From the NCBI GenBank assembly GCA_034769895.1, contig CM068367.1, positions 704,290,885-704,354,884 on the forward strand: a stretch of 64,000 nucleotides of DNA. The letters run 5' to 3'. Made by a program: the position numbers and the translations under genes. Below the pieces are notes generated by a model. That model was not told the DNA's origin. It worked only from the letters and a program-made list of their open reading frames with translations, and did not search any database. This DNA is from Magicicada septendecula. Its lineage: Eukaryota > Arthropoda > Insecta > Hemiptera > Cicadidae. Below are positions 50,701-63,983 of this stretch, piece after piece (positions within the stretch are counted from its first letter, which is position 1; the number at the start of each line of letters is the position of its first letter).

Positions 50701-51036
50701 TTAACTTCAACCGAAGTGTTTTTAAATATCAGCTATCACCAATTTACTGAAAATACACCATACTTAATGATGTTCGAGAGGAAGCCAAATAGAGAGATAC
50801 AAGAGATAATAGAATTCCCAAAAAACCCAGAAGACCCGTATGATAAAAACAAATGGTACAGCCTAATAATGGAAAAGATTGAGAAACAAAAGGCGAAATA
50901 TGCAAAAAACCAACCCAAAATAATCAAATATAAAGAGGGAGAAAAAATATTAATTAAAAATCGTGAACTGCCAAGTACAATGGAAGGTATAGCAAGAATC
51001 TTGCTAAATAACCAAGAAAAGAATAGAAATGTCTAA
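47745..51036 (+). pseudogene. GypB pol (protease, RT, RNase H, integrase), broken
   Basis: The first ~200 nt after the slippery site have stops and a frame change. Protease has IIMVDTGSNISLI and NMLIGCDVL. RT has SPIVAIPKKNGKVRICLDAREIN, TGA at 48796-48798 where GypA has Arg, LPFGLINS, YVDD at 49051-49062, a 1-base frameshift near 49181, and KFLGFNLTEKGI. RNase H has NCDASDVSLGAEL, TEKELLSIVFAC and VRSDHKSISF. Integrase has a frameshift near 50195 inside the zinc-binding module, then Asp 50335, Asp 50521 and Glu 50626 (DD35E). The C-terminus departs from GypA after LPSTMEG and stops at 51036, lacking the GPY/F-like end, so it is truncated. Confidence 0.9.
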
Positions 51037-51612
51037 GACAATTAAAATGATCACAAAGAGCATTGAAAACAAAATAATGAAAAATTAGATATGATGAAAT
51101 TAACATATGAATAAATATAAAAACAATCAAGTGTAGGAGCGAATGATAGTATATAGTTAAGGTATAGCGGAAGGAAGAAGGAGTAAAAGGCCAAAGTGAT
51201 CTGAAAACAAACCACAAGGTGGACAATCCCAAAGTATATTATTATTATTATTATTATTATTGATTTAAGTCACAAGTTGACAAAAAAGGTATTTAAGATT
51301 GACTGTTGAAAAGTCCAGCAATCCAAATAAACTGAGCAGAGATGATGTGCCTCTGGTCTCAGAAAAATGAGTAGTAATGGGAGAAACCAGCTACTAAAAG
51401 TTAGGGAAAAAAATTGTGTATAAGGGAAAATGCACCAATGGAAATAAATAAAAACAGATCCAAATAAAATGGAATGAATTAAGTAAGAAGAGATATGAAG
51501 AATGGAGAAACGAACAAGAAAGAAAAGGAAAAAGATTATCTATAACTGATAATTTCATAAAAAACTATGCTAGTGTTTTATCAAAATGATCAATTTTAGA
51601 GGAGAGGCATTA
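51037..51612 (+). other. GypB 3' untranslated region and polypurine tract
   Basis: Non-coding, with an (ATT)n run at 51238-51261. It ends tttagaggagaggcatta before TGTTAC. The same region occurs in GypD (about 61634-62270, inverted). Confidence 0.75.
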
Positions 51613-51788
51613 TGTTACAACACAAATAAGCCAACTCCGTACCAGGAAAAAAAAGATAATTCTTAATGTAAAAATACTTCATATAAAATAAAATTATATA
51701 TAATTTTTATATAGTGGTGTGCAACTGTGATCATTCTGATTGTGATTTCAACCACTAACACAAATTTCTTCATTAAACGTCTGTTAAG

Positions 51789-54205
51789 ATGTGCAATCGA
51801 CTACAGGTAATGGGCAACAACAATGAGGTAATAAACGACAACAATAAGGTAAGTAAAGTTTTTAAATATCTTAAGTTAAAAGTTAAATTGAAGAGGGTTT
51901 TAAGTAAAATATGGTTTAATAAACAATGTCTGGATAATAATGTCATCCCAAAGTACGCTCAAGTTAAAATTAAAAATAAGAACAGTGTAGCCAAAAAAGT
52001 AAAAGAACAAAGCGAGAAGTTGTGGATAAAACTGGAAATAAGGTCACTCTACGGCTTAATCAATAGATATAATAGGGAATTATATGACAGACACATAGAA
52101 TTGTTAAGAATATACTCGTATGTAGAGTTAGAAGAAATATTATATAATTTTGGTTTGGGGTACATAGAAAAGAAATTGGAAAATAAAAATAAAAAAATGG
52201 TAGATAAGTTAAATAAATTAATAAGAAAGAACGAAGTAAAAAAGGAACACCTCTCTAAGAATAACTATGAAAAAAGAGTAATAAACCTTACAGAGGTGAA
52301 TTTCAATACAGAAGAAAAAGAAATGTTAGCAAAAGGCTTAAAATACGCACCGCCACCAGAATTAAATCAAGAAAAAACGATTATTGAATGCGAAAGCATA
52401 ATACAAAAACTAGGAAATGAAAATGATAAAAAAAGAATAAGGTGGGAAGTAGGGAATGTAGTAGATAAAATATTTAAGAAAAGTTTGTATAATTCAAAAA
52501 ATGAACAAAAAATCAAATCAACTGTAACTAAACTAAAGAATAAAATAAAGAAAAATGATATTATAGTTACGAAGGCGGACAAAGGAAATACAATGGTACT
52601 ACTGAGAAAGGACGAATACATAAAGAAAACGGAAGAATTTATAAGGGAAGGACCATACGAGGAAATAAAGTATGATTATACAAGTAAGTACCAGTCAAGG
52701 ATAAAACAAATGATGAAACAGATAACATTTATAGAAGAAAATAAGAAAAAGTATTTATTGGAAAGTAATCCAACAGCACCAACTTTTAAAAGTCAGGTTA
52801 AGATACATAAAGAAGGAAAACCAATTAGACCGATTGTTTCTTTTATTAATGCACCTATTTATAAATTATCAAAGGAAGTTAGCAGAGTACTGAGAGAGAA
52901 ATATGAATTTGGGACAAAATACAACATAGAGAATAATGTAAAATTGATAGAAAAATTAGAAAATATTAGGATTAATGTAAATACAAAATTGATATCACTG
53001 GATGTTAAGGACATGTTTACCAATATCACAGTAAATAAAGTTATTAAGTTAATAAACGATAATAATATGGGAGAATACAGGTATAAAAAGCAGTTGATGA
53101 AAGTAATTAAAGAATGTGTAAATCAGAACTATTTTAGGTTTAATAACAAGTTTTATATACAGAAAAAAGGTTTATCTATGGGGTCTTCATTATCCCCTAT
53201 TCTTGCTGAAATATACATGAATGATTTTGAAAAGCAATTAATAACTTCCACTAAGTATAAAGACAATATAAAATTATGGTCTAGATACGTTGATGATGTA
53301 TTAGTAATTTGGGAAGGAAGCATAGAAGAAGTGCATGAGTTTATAAATGAGGTAAATAATAAGGATAAAAACTTACAATTTAAAGAAGAGATAGGAGGTA
53401 AGAAAATAAATTACTTAGATTTGAACATAGAAATTAAGGATAATGAGAAACTACAGTTTGGGATATTTAGGAAAGAGTCGTATTCTGATATAATTATACC
53501 AAGAGAGTCTTACCACCCATATAGATATAAAATGGCGGCAATCAATACATTTTGTTACAGAGCTCAGAAGTGTTTAAAAGAACCCAATCAAAAGATAGGG
53601 AGTTAAAAACGATAAAGGGAATTGTAAGGAATAATAATTATAACACTAACATAGTGGATAAAGTTATGAAAAGGGTTAACATACAAAAAGCTAAAATAGA
53701 ACCAGAACAAAAGAATTATGCAGGGTCATTGACATACATAGGTTCACATACTAGAAACATTATAAAATGTTTTAATAAATATGGAGTAGATATAGCTATT
53801 AAAAAATGTGAAACGGTATTTGATAAGATAAGGAATAAGAATATAGAAAAAATTCCAGTATTACAGAAAAGCGGAATTTATAAATTAAAATGTAAAGACT
53901 GCAACAAAGTGTACCTAGGTGAGACAGGACGAAAATTCGTATGCAGGTTGTCTGACCACAAACGTGGAGAAGGTAATAGAACAACCAATTCGTTATATGC
54001 AAGACATTTCATAGAAGACAACCATAAGTTTGTTAATCCTTTGGAAGAATACGAAATTGTAAAAGTAGTAAATAACACAGTTGAAAGGAAGCTTAGAGAG
54101 GAGTTAGAAATATTAAAAGAAAGAGAAAAAGGGTTAGACAATTTAATTAATATTAAAATTAAATTTGATAATGAAGAAATATTTTATAACATGATTAAGA
54201 AGTAA
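51789..54205 (+). pseudogene. Penelope-like RT with GIY-YIG endonuclease, one frameshift
   Basis: Starts at MCNRLQVMGNNNEV. The N-terminal part is basic and helical; VTKADKGNTMVLLRKDEY is a Penelope-family signature. RT blocks: KIHKEGKPIRPIVSFINAP, LISLDVKDMFTNI, KKGLSMGSSLSPILAEIYM, then the catalytic YVDD at 53286-53297 and KINYLDLNIEI. The first frame ends at 53606; the second (from about 53552) carries ELKTIKGIVRNNNY and the GIY-YIG nuclease: GIYKLKCKDCNKVYLGETGR with Cys residues, then CRLSDHKRGEG and a late conserved Asn/Glu region. A single frameshift near 53560-53590 separates RT from nuclease. The protein would nick DNA and copy its RNA into the target. Only this lesion is visible, so the copy is recent. 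Confidence 0.9.
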
Positions 54206-54326
54206 ATGATAGAGGACAGATAGATAAGATTAAGAATTATTTGCATAGTACTAATTGGATGGTTAAAATAAGGGTGTGTGACTGACCCATGTGTGTGGAG
54301 AGGAAGTAGGGTAAGTTTAAAAGGAT
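54206..54326 (+). other. Penelope-like element 3' region
   Basis: A short non-coding stretch between the nuclease stop and the (CA)n run. Confidence 0.6.
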
Positions 54327-54591
<265 letters not shown>

Positions 54592-54749
54592 ACTGAAACA
54601 CAAGGAATTTGCTAGAAAAATATGTTACTGTACAGATGGTGTGGGACAGGGTTTAGGGGGTGGGGAAGGGCCATTATATTATAGCTTGTTGTGTGTGAGC
54701 AGGGTGGGGGAGAGGGGTGAAGGGTTTGTTTTTAAAATAATTTCTGCCT

Positions 54750-54797
54750 ATTCCGATCTGACGATGGGCTGTGAGGCTTGAAAGCGCTAATCGGGAT
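54750..54797 (+). ncRNA. Hammerhead ribozyme motif of the Penelope-like element
   Basis: Stem I is 8 bp: ATTCCGAT (54750-54757) with ATCGGGAT (54790-54797), including one U-G pair. The core is CTGACGA (54758-54764), an extra T, a weak stem II with G-U pairs (54766-54779), GAAA (54780-54783), then GCGCTA. Stem III (AGC/GCT) has no loop, so it could form only between two molecules or two tandem copies, as proposed for Penelope-type hammerheads. It sits just before the 3' copy of the 41-bp repeat. Confidence 0.7.
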
Positions 54798-57700
54798 AAT
54801 TTTTATATAGTGGTGTGCAACTGTGATCATTCTGATTATAAAATAAAATGTTTAAAAATGAATAAAATATAAATATTATGACACGACGAACAACGATATT
54901 ACCCAACCCAAGTGATTGACCCAACAACAGAAACACAAAGAAGGGAACCACGAAACATACACAGAGAAAAAAGGTGATTGACCAAACAATTAGGGACTAA
55001 CAAAAGAAGATAAGAAACCAGAACTAAAGAAGAATCAAAGGAAGTGAACAAATTCCTACAACTATATAGAAATTAAACCAGATGAGAAGAGGAGAACAGA
55101 ACCAAGATGAAGACAATTGAAGTTGAAGAAGATGAAGAAGAAGGAGAAGAGGAAGAATGAAGAGGAGACAGGTTAAACCCAAGGAGAAACTAGCACCACA
55201 TATAAAGGGGAGAAATGGTAGACTCAAAGATAGAGTACTGTAAATAAGCCCCAAATAATTATCCATTAATGTAACAAATATTATTGTTATAAATGAAATA
55301 ACTTATATACCTGTTTTAAAACAAAATACAATTAAAAAGTAACGTAGTGTAGAAAAGTACACTCACCCCAATTATTAAAGTTAGATTTAATGAAAGGTAA
55401 ATAACCAAATGTCACTAATAATAAGAATTATGTTGTAAAGAAATAGTGAGAAATAATAGGAGAAATAAGTATAGGGGTTACCCACTAAGTAACACTTAAT
55501 ACAAACAGTGAACCAAAATAAAGTGCAATAGTGAAAGTGTAAATACCCTAAAAATAGTGAGAGTGTATCAGTGATAAACCTCTGTTAATTAAAGGTGAAG
55601 GTGATACGTGGAAATAGATATTTTAAGTAATAAAGATGTAATAATAAATAAGAAAACACTTTATAAAGCATTGATAAACAGTCAATGATTTGAGTGATCT
55701 TGTGAACATTCATATAATTAAGAATAATTAAAAATAATATTTCAAATAAAGATAAGTAAAACATGTGATATTATTCAGGGAGAAGCCCAGATAAAAACAG
55801 TTTGTATTAACATGGAATGGAGGAAGATAGTAATATTGAAATAAGGTTTTGTTATAAAATTAAGTATACAATGAATAAAACACCCCATGTTAAAAGGGGA
55901 AATAACTTTAATAAGTTTGCAAGAAGTGATGATGTTTATCACTCAAAGCAGTAGCAAAAGAATGAAATTAATGTTAAAACCAACAGTAACTAATAACTTA
56001 TAAAGAATTGTTTGTTTCAATGTTATGAAGAGGATATGGCTGAAAGGAACTTGCAGTCCATAAGCCTAATTGTTATATTTTAAAATATGCATAATGAAAA
56101 TGTATCGAATAGTAATTAAAACACAAACAGAATCAACACACAACACAAACAAACATGATAACAAAATGAAGCCCATCAGGCTGAATTAAAATGTAATTTA
56201 AAAGAAATAAACAAAAATACCATCATGGCTACCTTTTAGCTATGAAAACGTCTAACTGTCAGACACACACAAATGTCAATTGTAACAAATTCACAAGGAA
56301 ATTTATTAATCTAAGACCAGTAAATGGCCAGTAATTATATGTAAATCATTTTAAAAGAGAAATGTTATTATAAAAGTGTAATTTAAGAGAGATATGTAAT
56401 TTATCAAATGTCAAATATTTAGACTAAAGTTAATGTATGATAGAATATGACCTTATGAGGTATCATTTTAAACTTTGAAAGGAAAGAAATACAATAGTGA
56501 TATTATTTATTACCCCAAAGGAACGATAAAGGAATAAAATCATTAAAAAATACATAATAAATTTGAATAAAAATTCAAATCTCTTAACAATGCTTTTGAA
56601 AGAGGCCTTAACCAATCAAAGGATTACTGTTACCATAATACCATAAGTTGAATACTAATTTTCCGTTAAATCTATTAGACTTGAAGAAATGACGCGTGGG
56701 TAAGCAGCACGCAAAATTGTGATGATTGAAATTTTACATTAAATAGTTAAAAAGACGTTCGGAAGTTAACAACAAGGAACCAAAGACGAATAGATGCAGA
56801 ACTACAAAGATTAAACGATGTCCTGGAACCAAATACCAATAAATTAATTAGCAGAAAGTCCAGACGAGATAGAAGAAGATGCCCGAAGCTTAAAACCAGC
56901 CCAAAATTGCAGAATTTCCACTACCCCAGATGACAACATATCAACACTGTCTGAACTGATAAGTATCCAATAAATTCCTTTCTCCCAGAAACCAAATTAC
57001 TTTAAATATTTCTCAAACAATCCAAATTTTCTCACTATTAAACAAAGTTAATTTTCTTTCAAAGGTTTAATGCATAATCAACTTACGTAAAAACATTTTG
57101 TTAATTAAAATATAACCTCGCATTAGTGTGTGAACTTTGTAACACAAAATACGACACTACCGAACAATTTGTAAAAACACATTATACTTTCTAAGTACGT
57201 ATAAGGTATGGTAGTGTACTTTTTTAATGTAACCAACGTTTATGTCTTATTTTATAATCCAAAGGACCCCAGATTTTGAACAGATTAATATATTGTATGT
57301 AAACAGTAGCCATCACGGCAACGAAATAATTTGTTTTAAAAACGATTTGCCAACCTTGAAATATTTGCGTCTCATGTTCTAAGCCAGAGCAATTTGTTAT
57401 CAAACCATTTATAATCCTTTTGTCATATTAATTAATGACTGAATTTGTATTAAAATTACAGTACAGAGTAATACCATCGTTTTATTTCATAGGACGTTGT
57501 AGAATATATGTGTGTAGCAATTTTTATTCAGTAACCAACTAGCGCTCGTCACGAGTGGACATTACGGCAACCTGTATAGCGGCGGGAACCATTTGAACGC
57601 TCCAGCTGTCAACGCTAATAACACTTATCAACTAGTAATTTAACAATTTTAATTGTTTTGATATAAACAATTTGGCGCCACCCGGGATTCGCAACCCCTA

Positions 57701-57871
57701 TGAAGTAACAGGTAGGTTGTACTGGTAAATTGGACCACGCTACAGACTTCAGTAGTGACTACTATTATTGTAACGACCGGTGTGAGGCAAACACACCACA
57801 TTTACACTTATACACATAATAAACAAGTGTAAACACCATTTTAACAGGTACGCACCCGTTTTCTCGTTACA

Positions 57872-58163
57872 CTATTAAATAGAGTAAACCACTATTCAGG
57901 TCCATCACCTCTTTCCCCTTCCATCTGATCTCCTGCAGACCCACTCTGTGGATTTTATATTTTACTAGTTCTGTCATTAACTCTTGTATAGCTGCGACTC
58001 TATACAAGCTTCTCACATTCCATGTGGCAAACATCAAGTCATTTTTTCTTTTCCTTTTCTGCTGCTGAGCCAGTCTCCATAGATCAGTCCAGCTTAATCC
58101 TTGAGCTTCCATAACAAATACTTTTTCCAAGGAGATGTTGTTAATGTCTCGCCCAACCCCCAA
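57872..58163 (-). pseudogene. RTE-type LINE endonuclease, N-terminal part
   Basis: The minus strand reads DLMFATWNVRSLYRVAAIQE and VGLQEIRWKGKEV: the WNVRSL and LQEIRW motifs of apurinic-like LINE endonucleases, with the catalytic Glu in QE. Upstream residues include EAQGLSWTDLWRLAQQQKRKRK. The frame is cut at 57872 by GypB, and the rest of the domain continues at 42471 on the same strand. This piece is a separated exon-like fragment of the LINE at 39769-42471. Confidence 0.85.
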
Positions 58164-58594
58164 CCTGGAGGACCAGGAACTTTGATTTTGGGGGGCTCTT
58201 CCTGTAGAGTTGCTTTCACGTCAGCTGACAAGCTCTCTTTACTCAGTCGCAGTAGGCTAACTAACTCAGCTCATGTGTGCAGCTGTTGGCCTACTAGGTG
58301 CTCCTCCTCCTCCACACTAGATGCACACCCTACACCTACTGCCGATGTGCACCATCCTGCCAGGCTAGGACCCAAGATACCCTCAGGCTGCCCTGACAGA
58401 ACCCACATTTCTCGTTTGCTTACCGATCCACTCCACCAAAGGGATTGGTTACCACAACCTTGGAGTGGAGTGCTCGGCGTAACAGGGCCCACCAATGTAG
58501 GTGAGAGTGGAGTTGGGATGGAGAAGTTGGTGGATTTCTCTTCAATGAAAGCACATGTTCATGTCACACATCCTTTGGGACCCTGGATTGATAT
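58164..58594 (-). other. RTE-type LINE 5' region
   Basis: Less AT-rich than its surroundings; the minus strand leads into the endonuclease frame. The plus-strand ORF across it (58101-58661) shows no domain and is taken as a shadow. The left part is likely LINE 5' UTR or the start of its ORF; the true 5' end is unknown because GypD cuts it at 58595. Confidence 0.5.
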
Positions 58595-61500
58595 TGTAAC
58601 GAAGTATATAGGGGTACTTCCTTTATTATTAAAGCCCCTCGTTGGGTTCGTCAATATGTAACAATAAAACGAGGTCGTACCTGTTAAAATGTATCACACT
58701 TGTTTATTTTGTGTATTAGTGTGAATGTAGTGTGTTTGCCTCACACTGGTCGTTACATAAATCGACGTCACTACTGAAGTTCGTAGCGTTGTCAATGTTA
58801 CCAGTACAACCTACCTGTTAATTCGTAGGGGTTGCGAATCACGGGTGGCGCCAAATTGTTTCTATTAAAACAATTAAAATAGTTAAATTCTATAATGATA
58901 CGTGTGATTAGCATGGACGGCTGGATCGTTCGAATGGTTCCCGCCGCTATACCAGTTACTGTTTCGTCCACTCGTGATGAGCGCTAGTTGGCTGTCGAAT
59001 AAAACTTTCTAACACACATATACTCTACAAAATCCTATGAAATAACAAGATAGTAATACTCGGTACTGTGCTTTTAATACAAATTTGGTCATCAATAAAT
59101 ATGACAAATGAATTATAAATAATTTGTTAACAGATTGCTCCGGCTTATAGCATAAAACACAAATATCTCAGAGTTGGCAAAATTGATTTTAAAACACTAT
59201 CGTTTGCCGAGATGGCGTCAGTTACATTCAATAAATTACTATGTTTAAAATCTGGAGTTCTTTGGATCATGAAATAAGACATAAACGTTGGTTACATTAA
59301 AAAAGTACACTACCATACCTTATACGTACTTAGAAATTATAATGTGTTTTTACAATTTGTTCGGTAGTGTCGTATTTCTGTTACAAAAATTTTGCTCTCA
59401 AACAAGGTTATATTTTGATTAATAAAATGTTTTTAAGTAAGTAAATTATGCATTTACACCTTTGAAAGAAAATAATACTTGTTAAATAGTGAGAAATTTT
59501 ATCATTTGAAAAATATTTTAAGTAATTCGGGTTTTTGGGATTAAGGAATTTATTCAATACTTATCAGTTCATATCACGTTGAAGTGTAGTCATCGGGTTA
59601 GTGGGTATTCTTCAATTTTGGGCTGGTTTTAAACTTCTAACATCTTTTTCAATCTGGTCTTGGGTTTTTTCGAATTAATTTATTTAATTTGGTTCCTGGA
59701 CATCGTTAATTCTTTGTAGATCGACATCTATTCGTCTTTGGTCATCCTGGTTCACTTTTGAAACTTCTTGTAACTATTTAATTAAAATTTCAATCATTCC
59801 AATTTTGCGTGCCGCTTACCCACGCGTCGTTTTTTCGAGTCTATATAATTTAACGGAAAATAAGCCCTTAACGTCTCGTTGTCATAGCAACCGCAATTCT
59901 GTGATTGGTTAATTACTCCTTTAAAGACATTGTTAAAATATTTGAATTTTTATTCAAATTTATTAAGTATTTTCCTAATGATTTTATTCCTTTATAATTC
60001 CTTTGGGATAATAAATGACATCACTATTATCTTTCTTTCCTTTCAAAGTTTACAACGATACCTCATAAGGTCATATTCTGTTATACATTAACTTTAGTCT
60101 AATTATTTGACATTTAATAAATAACATATCTTTTTTAAATTAAACTATTATAATAACATTTCTGTTTTAAAATAATTGACATATAATTACTGGCCATTCA
60201 CTGGTCTTAGATTAGTAAGATTCTTGTGAAATTGATACAATTTACATTTGAATGTCTTTGGCAGTTAGATGTTTTCATAGTCAAGATTAGCCATGATTGT
60301 TTTTTGGTGTATCTCTTTTTAAATTACATTTTGAATTCAGCCTGATGGGCTTCACTTATTTGTTTGTGTTTTCACTACTATTCAACATACATTTTCATTA
60401 CACTTCTTTTAAAATATAATAATTAGGTTTATGGACTGTAGGTTCTCTTCAGCCATATTCCCCTTTTAACATTGAACCAACTATTCTTTCAAAGTCACTA
60501 GTTATTATTAGTTCTAATATTGATTTCTTTCTTTTGTTACAATCTAGAGTGATAAATATTGTCACTTCTCATAAAATTATGAAAGTTAATTCCCCTTTCA
60601 ACATGGGGTGTTGTATTCTTTGCAGTCTTAATTTCAACAACAAAACTTTAATTCTATTCTCCTATACCATGTTAACACAAGTTACTTTTGTCTGGGCTTT
60701 CTCCCTGAATAACGTCACAAGCTTCCTTTATATTAATTTGGAATACTATTGCTAATTATTTCTAGTTATATTAATGTTTACAATGTCACTCCAATCATTG
60801 ATTGTTCATCAATGTTTTATAAAGTGTTTTCTTACCTATCATTATATTTTTAATGTTTAACATACACTTTCACTATTTTCAGGGTACTTACACTTCACTA
60901 AGGCACTTCACTTTGGTTCACTGTTTTGTATTGAGTGTTATTTAATGGGTAATCCCTATACTTTCTCCTATCATTTCTCACTATTTCTTTCTAGTATGAT
61001 ATTTACTATTAATAATATGAGGCTAGTTGGTTTTTTTTTGTTAAATCTAACCTTTCTGACTGTGTTAGTGTACTTTTTCTATATTACATTACTTTACAAT
61101 TGTATTGTCTTTAAAATGGGTACATAGGTTAATTTAATTATAACAATAATATTGGTTTCGTCAATACATAATTATTCGAGGTTTATTGACCGTATTCTAT
61201 CCTTGAGTATACTATCTTTCCCCTTTATATGTGTGTTAGTTTCCCCTTGGGTTTAACCTGTCTCCTCTTCATTCTTCCTCTTCTTCATCTTCTTCATCTT
61301 CAATAGTCTTGATCTTCAATAGTCTTCATCTTCTCTTCTGGTTTAAATTCTGTTTAATTTTAGGGATCTGTTCTCTTCCTCTAGTTCTTCTTTAGTTCTG
61401 TGTTCATCATTGTTTTGTCTATCATATTTTTTCTTGAGTATGTTACGTGGTTCCCTTCTTTATGTTTATGTTGTTGGCTCAATCACTTGGGTTGGTTAAT

Positions 61501-61633
61501 ATCGTTGTACGTCGTGTCAAAATATTTACATTTTAATCATTTTTTAAACATTTTATTTTATATGAAGTATATTTATATAAAGAATTATCTTTTTTATCAC
61601 TGGTACGGGATTTGGCTTAATTGTATCGTAACA
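58595..61633 (-). repeat. GypD 3' LTR
   Basis: Starts TGTTACGATAC (61633) after the purine tract and is homologous throughout to the GypB LTR but clearly more diverged. It carries buried primer-like words: GTGGCGCCAAATTG (plus strand, about 58844-58858) and, near its end, GTTACATATTGACGAACCCA. The final CTTCGTTACA ends at 58595, about 60 nt beyond the place equivalent to the GypB LTR end. Confidence 0.8.
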
Positions 61634-62805
61634 TAATGCCTCTCCTCTAAAATTGATCATTTTAATAAAACACAAGCATAGTTTTTTATGAAATTATCAG
61701 TTATAGATAACTTTTTTTTTCTTCTCTTCCTTGTTTGTTTCTCCATTCTTCATTTCTCTTCTTACTTAATTCATTCTATTTTATTTGGATCTGTTTTTAT
61801 TTATTTCCATTGGTGCATTTTCCCTCGTACACAAATTTTTCCCTAACTTTCATACAGTAGCTGGTTTCTCCCATTACTACTCATTTTTCTGAGACCAGAG
61901 GCACATCTTCTCTGCTCAGTTCATTTGGATTGCTGGACTTTGCAACAGTCAATCTTAAATACCTTCTTTGTCAACTTGTGACTTAATAATAATAATACAA
62001 TAATAATATAATATACTTTGGGATTGTCCACCTTGTGGTTTGTTTTTAGATCACTTTGTCATTACTACTCATTCTTCCTTCCGCTATACCTTAACTATAC
62101 ACTATCATTTCCTCATACACTTGGTTGTTTTTATATTTATTCATATGTTAATTTCATCATTTCATTATTTTGTTTTCAATGCTCGTTGTGATCATTTGAA
62201 TTGTCTTAGACATTTTTTTATAATTTTTCCTTAGTCATTTAGCAGGATTCTGCTTTAGCCATATTTGTATATTTGTTTCATATACATAATTTCTCTCTCT
62301 CCTTGTACCAGGTATAATTATAATTTTTTTTTCTTACAATATTTTTAATTCAGTATGATTTCAAGTATTTATCTCAGTAATTTGGGCTTGATTTTATTTT
62401 TTGGTTTATTTTATTCTGTATTAAATATCATTTTTGATCATTCTTTGGTAAGTTCATTGTCTTACCTTAAAGGAATGTTTGTAGCGTATTCCTTTTTAGT
62501 TATTTTTTGTTTAATTATAATAGTAAGTTTGTGATTCTTACATTTTTATTATATAGGAATGTGTGTAACTTATTCCTTATTGTCCAACTTTTTTACTTCA
62601 TACTTCATATCTCAATCTTTTATTAGACTGTGAGTTGCTTTAAATTGAAAGGAATTTGTGTAACTGTTTCCTTTGTTTTTTTTTTCATTATTATCCACTT
62701 CTATTAATTCTTTTTATTGTTCCGCATATATCATCTAAATAAAGTAGTAAGTTGCTCTTACAATCTTTTTTGGAATTTTGAAATATGTTTCATTTCACAA
62801 TGGTT
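61634..62805 (-). other. GypD 3' untranslated region
   Basis: Homologous to GypB 51037-51612 in its part nearest the LTR (for example the segment around 62150-62230). The rest is AT-rich and non-coding. Confidence 0.6.
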
Positions 62806-62914
62806 TTATTCTTCTTCGTAAAACTTGTTTATCGAATTTTGGTTATAAACTCCCTTGATTTTCCTTGTATTGATATTACTGATCTGGTAAGTATTATTGC
62901 CATTATCTTTTGTG
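62806..62914 (-). pseudogene. GypD integrase C-terminal remnant
   Basis: The minus strand reads DNGNNTYQISNINTRKIKG and then VYNQNSINKFYEEE, aligning with the last 30 residues of GypA integrase (NNNNTYEIMNPITKKIKG). A GPVY sequence at about 62975 matches the GPY/F motif in another frame. No upstream integrase core is present. Confidence 0.65.
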
Positions 62915-63338
62915 ATGATATACGGACTATTATGATATCCATAATTGTTCTATTCATATTACTATATACCGGTCCTTGTTATTTATTTTTGTAAGTTGAC
63001 TTCTCCTTTTCTTTCCTTTATTATTTCCTTCTCTTTTGTTCGACACTTCGTTATTCTGCACCTCTTCTCCTTCAAGTGTTTGATAGTCACACTTATTCTG
63101 GATGATATTATTAAATTTATTTATTAATTATGGTTTATTTTTTTCTCATTTACTTCGTCTTAGTCGTTTCTTGTACCCTCTTGTTTTGGTGATTGTCTAG
63201 TAGCTTTATTTAATTTTAATATCTCCTTCTATTCCATTGGGTTGCTTGGTCAGTAACTTGAAGATCAGTCGCTTTTCTTGGTTTGTGGTATCTTCACTTA
63301 GTTTACCCATGGTCCATCAGTTCCTCTGCCCTTATGGT
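62915..63338 (-). other. GypD internal non-coding region
   Basis: AT-rich, no domain readable apart from the GPVY residue of integrase near 62975. It probably spans a large internal deletion junction. Confidence 0.4.
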
Positions 63339-63983
63339 TCAGATAACTCTGGCGTGTAGAACTGTTTTCTTACTGGTGAAATAGGTCTCCTCCATCTTGT
63401 ACCATAATTCCTTTAATACCATATGTTCTGTGGTATTTATGTTTACCTCAAACATTTGATCACTTTGTCCATTAATCAGAGAAGTTAATTGTGTCTCTCT
63501 TATTAATATTATTTTTGCCTTTTTATTTGGTATTTCCATTTCTGGTGTGCTCCAGTATTTTATTGACCTTCTTGATTTGCTATACTCTGTTTTGTTGTCA
63601 GTCATTTCTATTTCTGGCATCTTCCATCTAAGTATAGATTTGCTGAAAATGTCATCCACTGGTTGGTTGTGAAATCCTTTTATAATTTCCCTCAGAGTCC
63701 TCCTACAATCTTTGTACTTTATTAATTTGCTTTGGTAGGTAAGGGGCAAATTAAACACATCGATCAGTCCGTTCTTCATCATCTCCACTTTTTCTCGTGT
63801 TTTGATGAGTTTCCTCTTATATACCTTTCTCAATTCCTCTGTTTTCTTAATCTTCTTAATGATTCGATTCTTCTTCATACGATTGTTTACATCTGTTTGT
63901 AGTTCTTGGTGCCTCTCCTCCAGTTCCTTGACCATTTCCTTCTGTGTTATTTTCTGATTCCCCGGTTCCATGTTCTCATTCAA
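63339..63983 (-). pseudogene. GypD gag-derived ORF with novel C-terminal part
   Basis: An open frame of 214 residues on the minus strand. The start (KEMVKELEERHQELQTDVNN) matches the GypB Gag coiled coil (VKELEERHQEIQIDVNN). After about 35 residues the match ends, and the remaining ~175 residues (for example LTYQSKLIKYKDCRRTLREI, SKSRRSIKYWSTPEMEIP, LKELWYKMEETYFTSKK) resemble no Gag or Pol domain I recognise. It may be a captured or frame-shifted sequence replacing the rest of gag. The frame may continue past the window edge. Confidence 0.6.

Noticed and set aside
58101-58661. 186-residue plus-strand ORF
   Set aside because: It overlaps the LINE endonuclease frame and its 5' region on the other strand, crosses the GypD end at 58595 and shows no domain.
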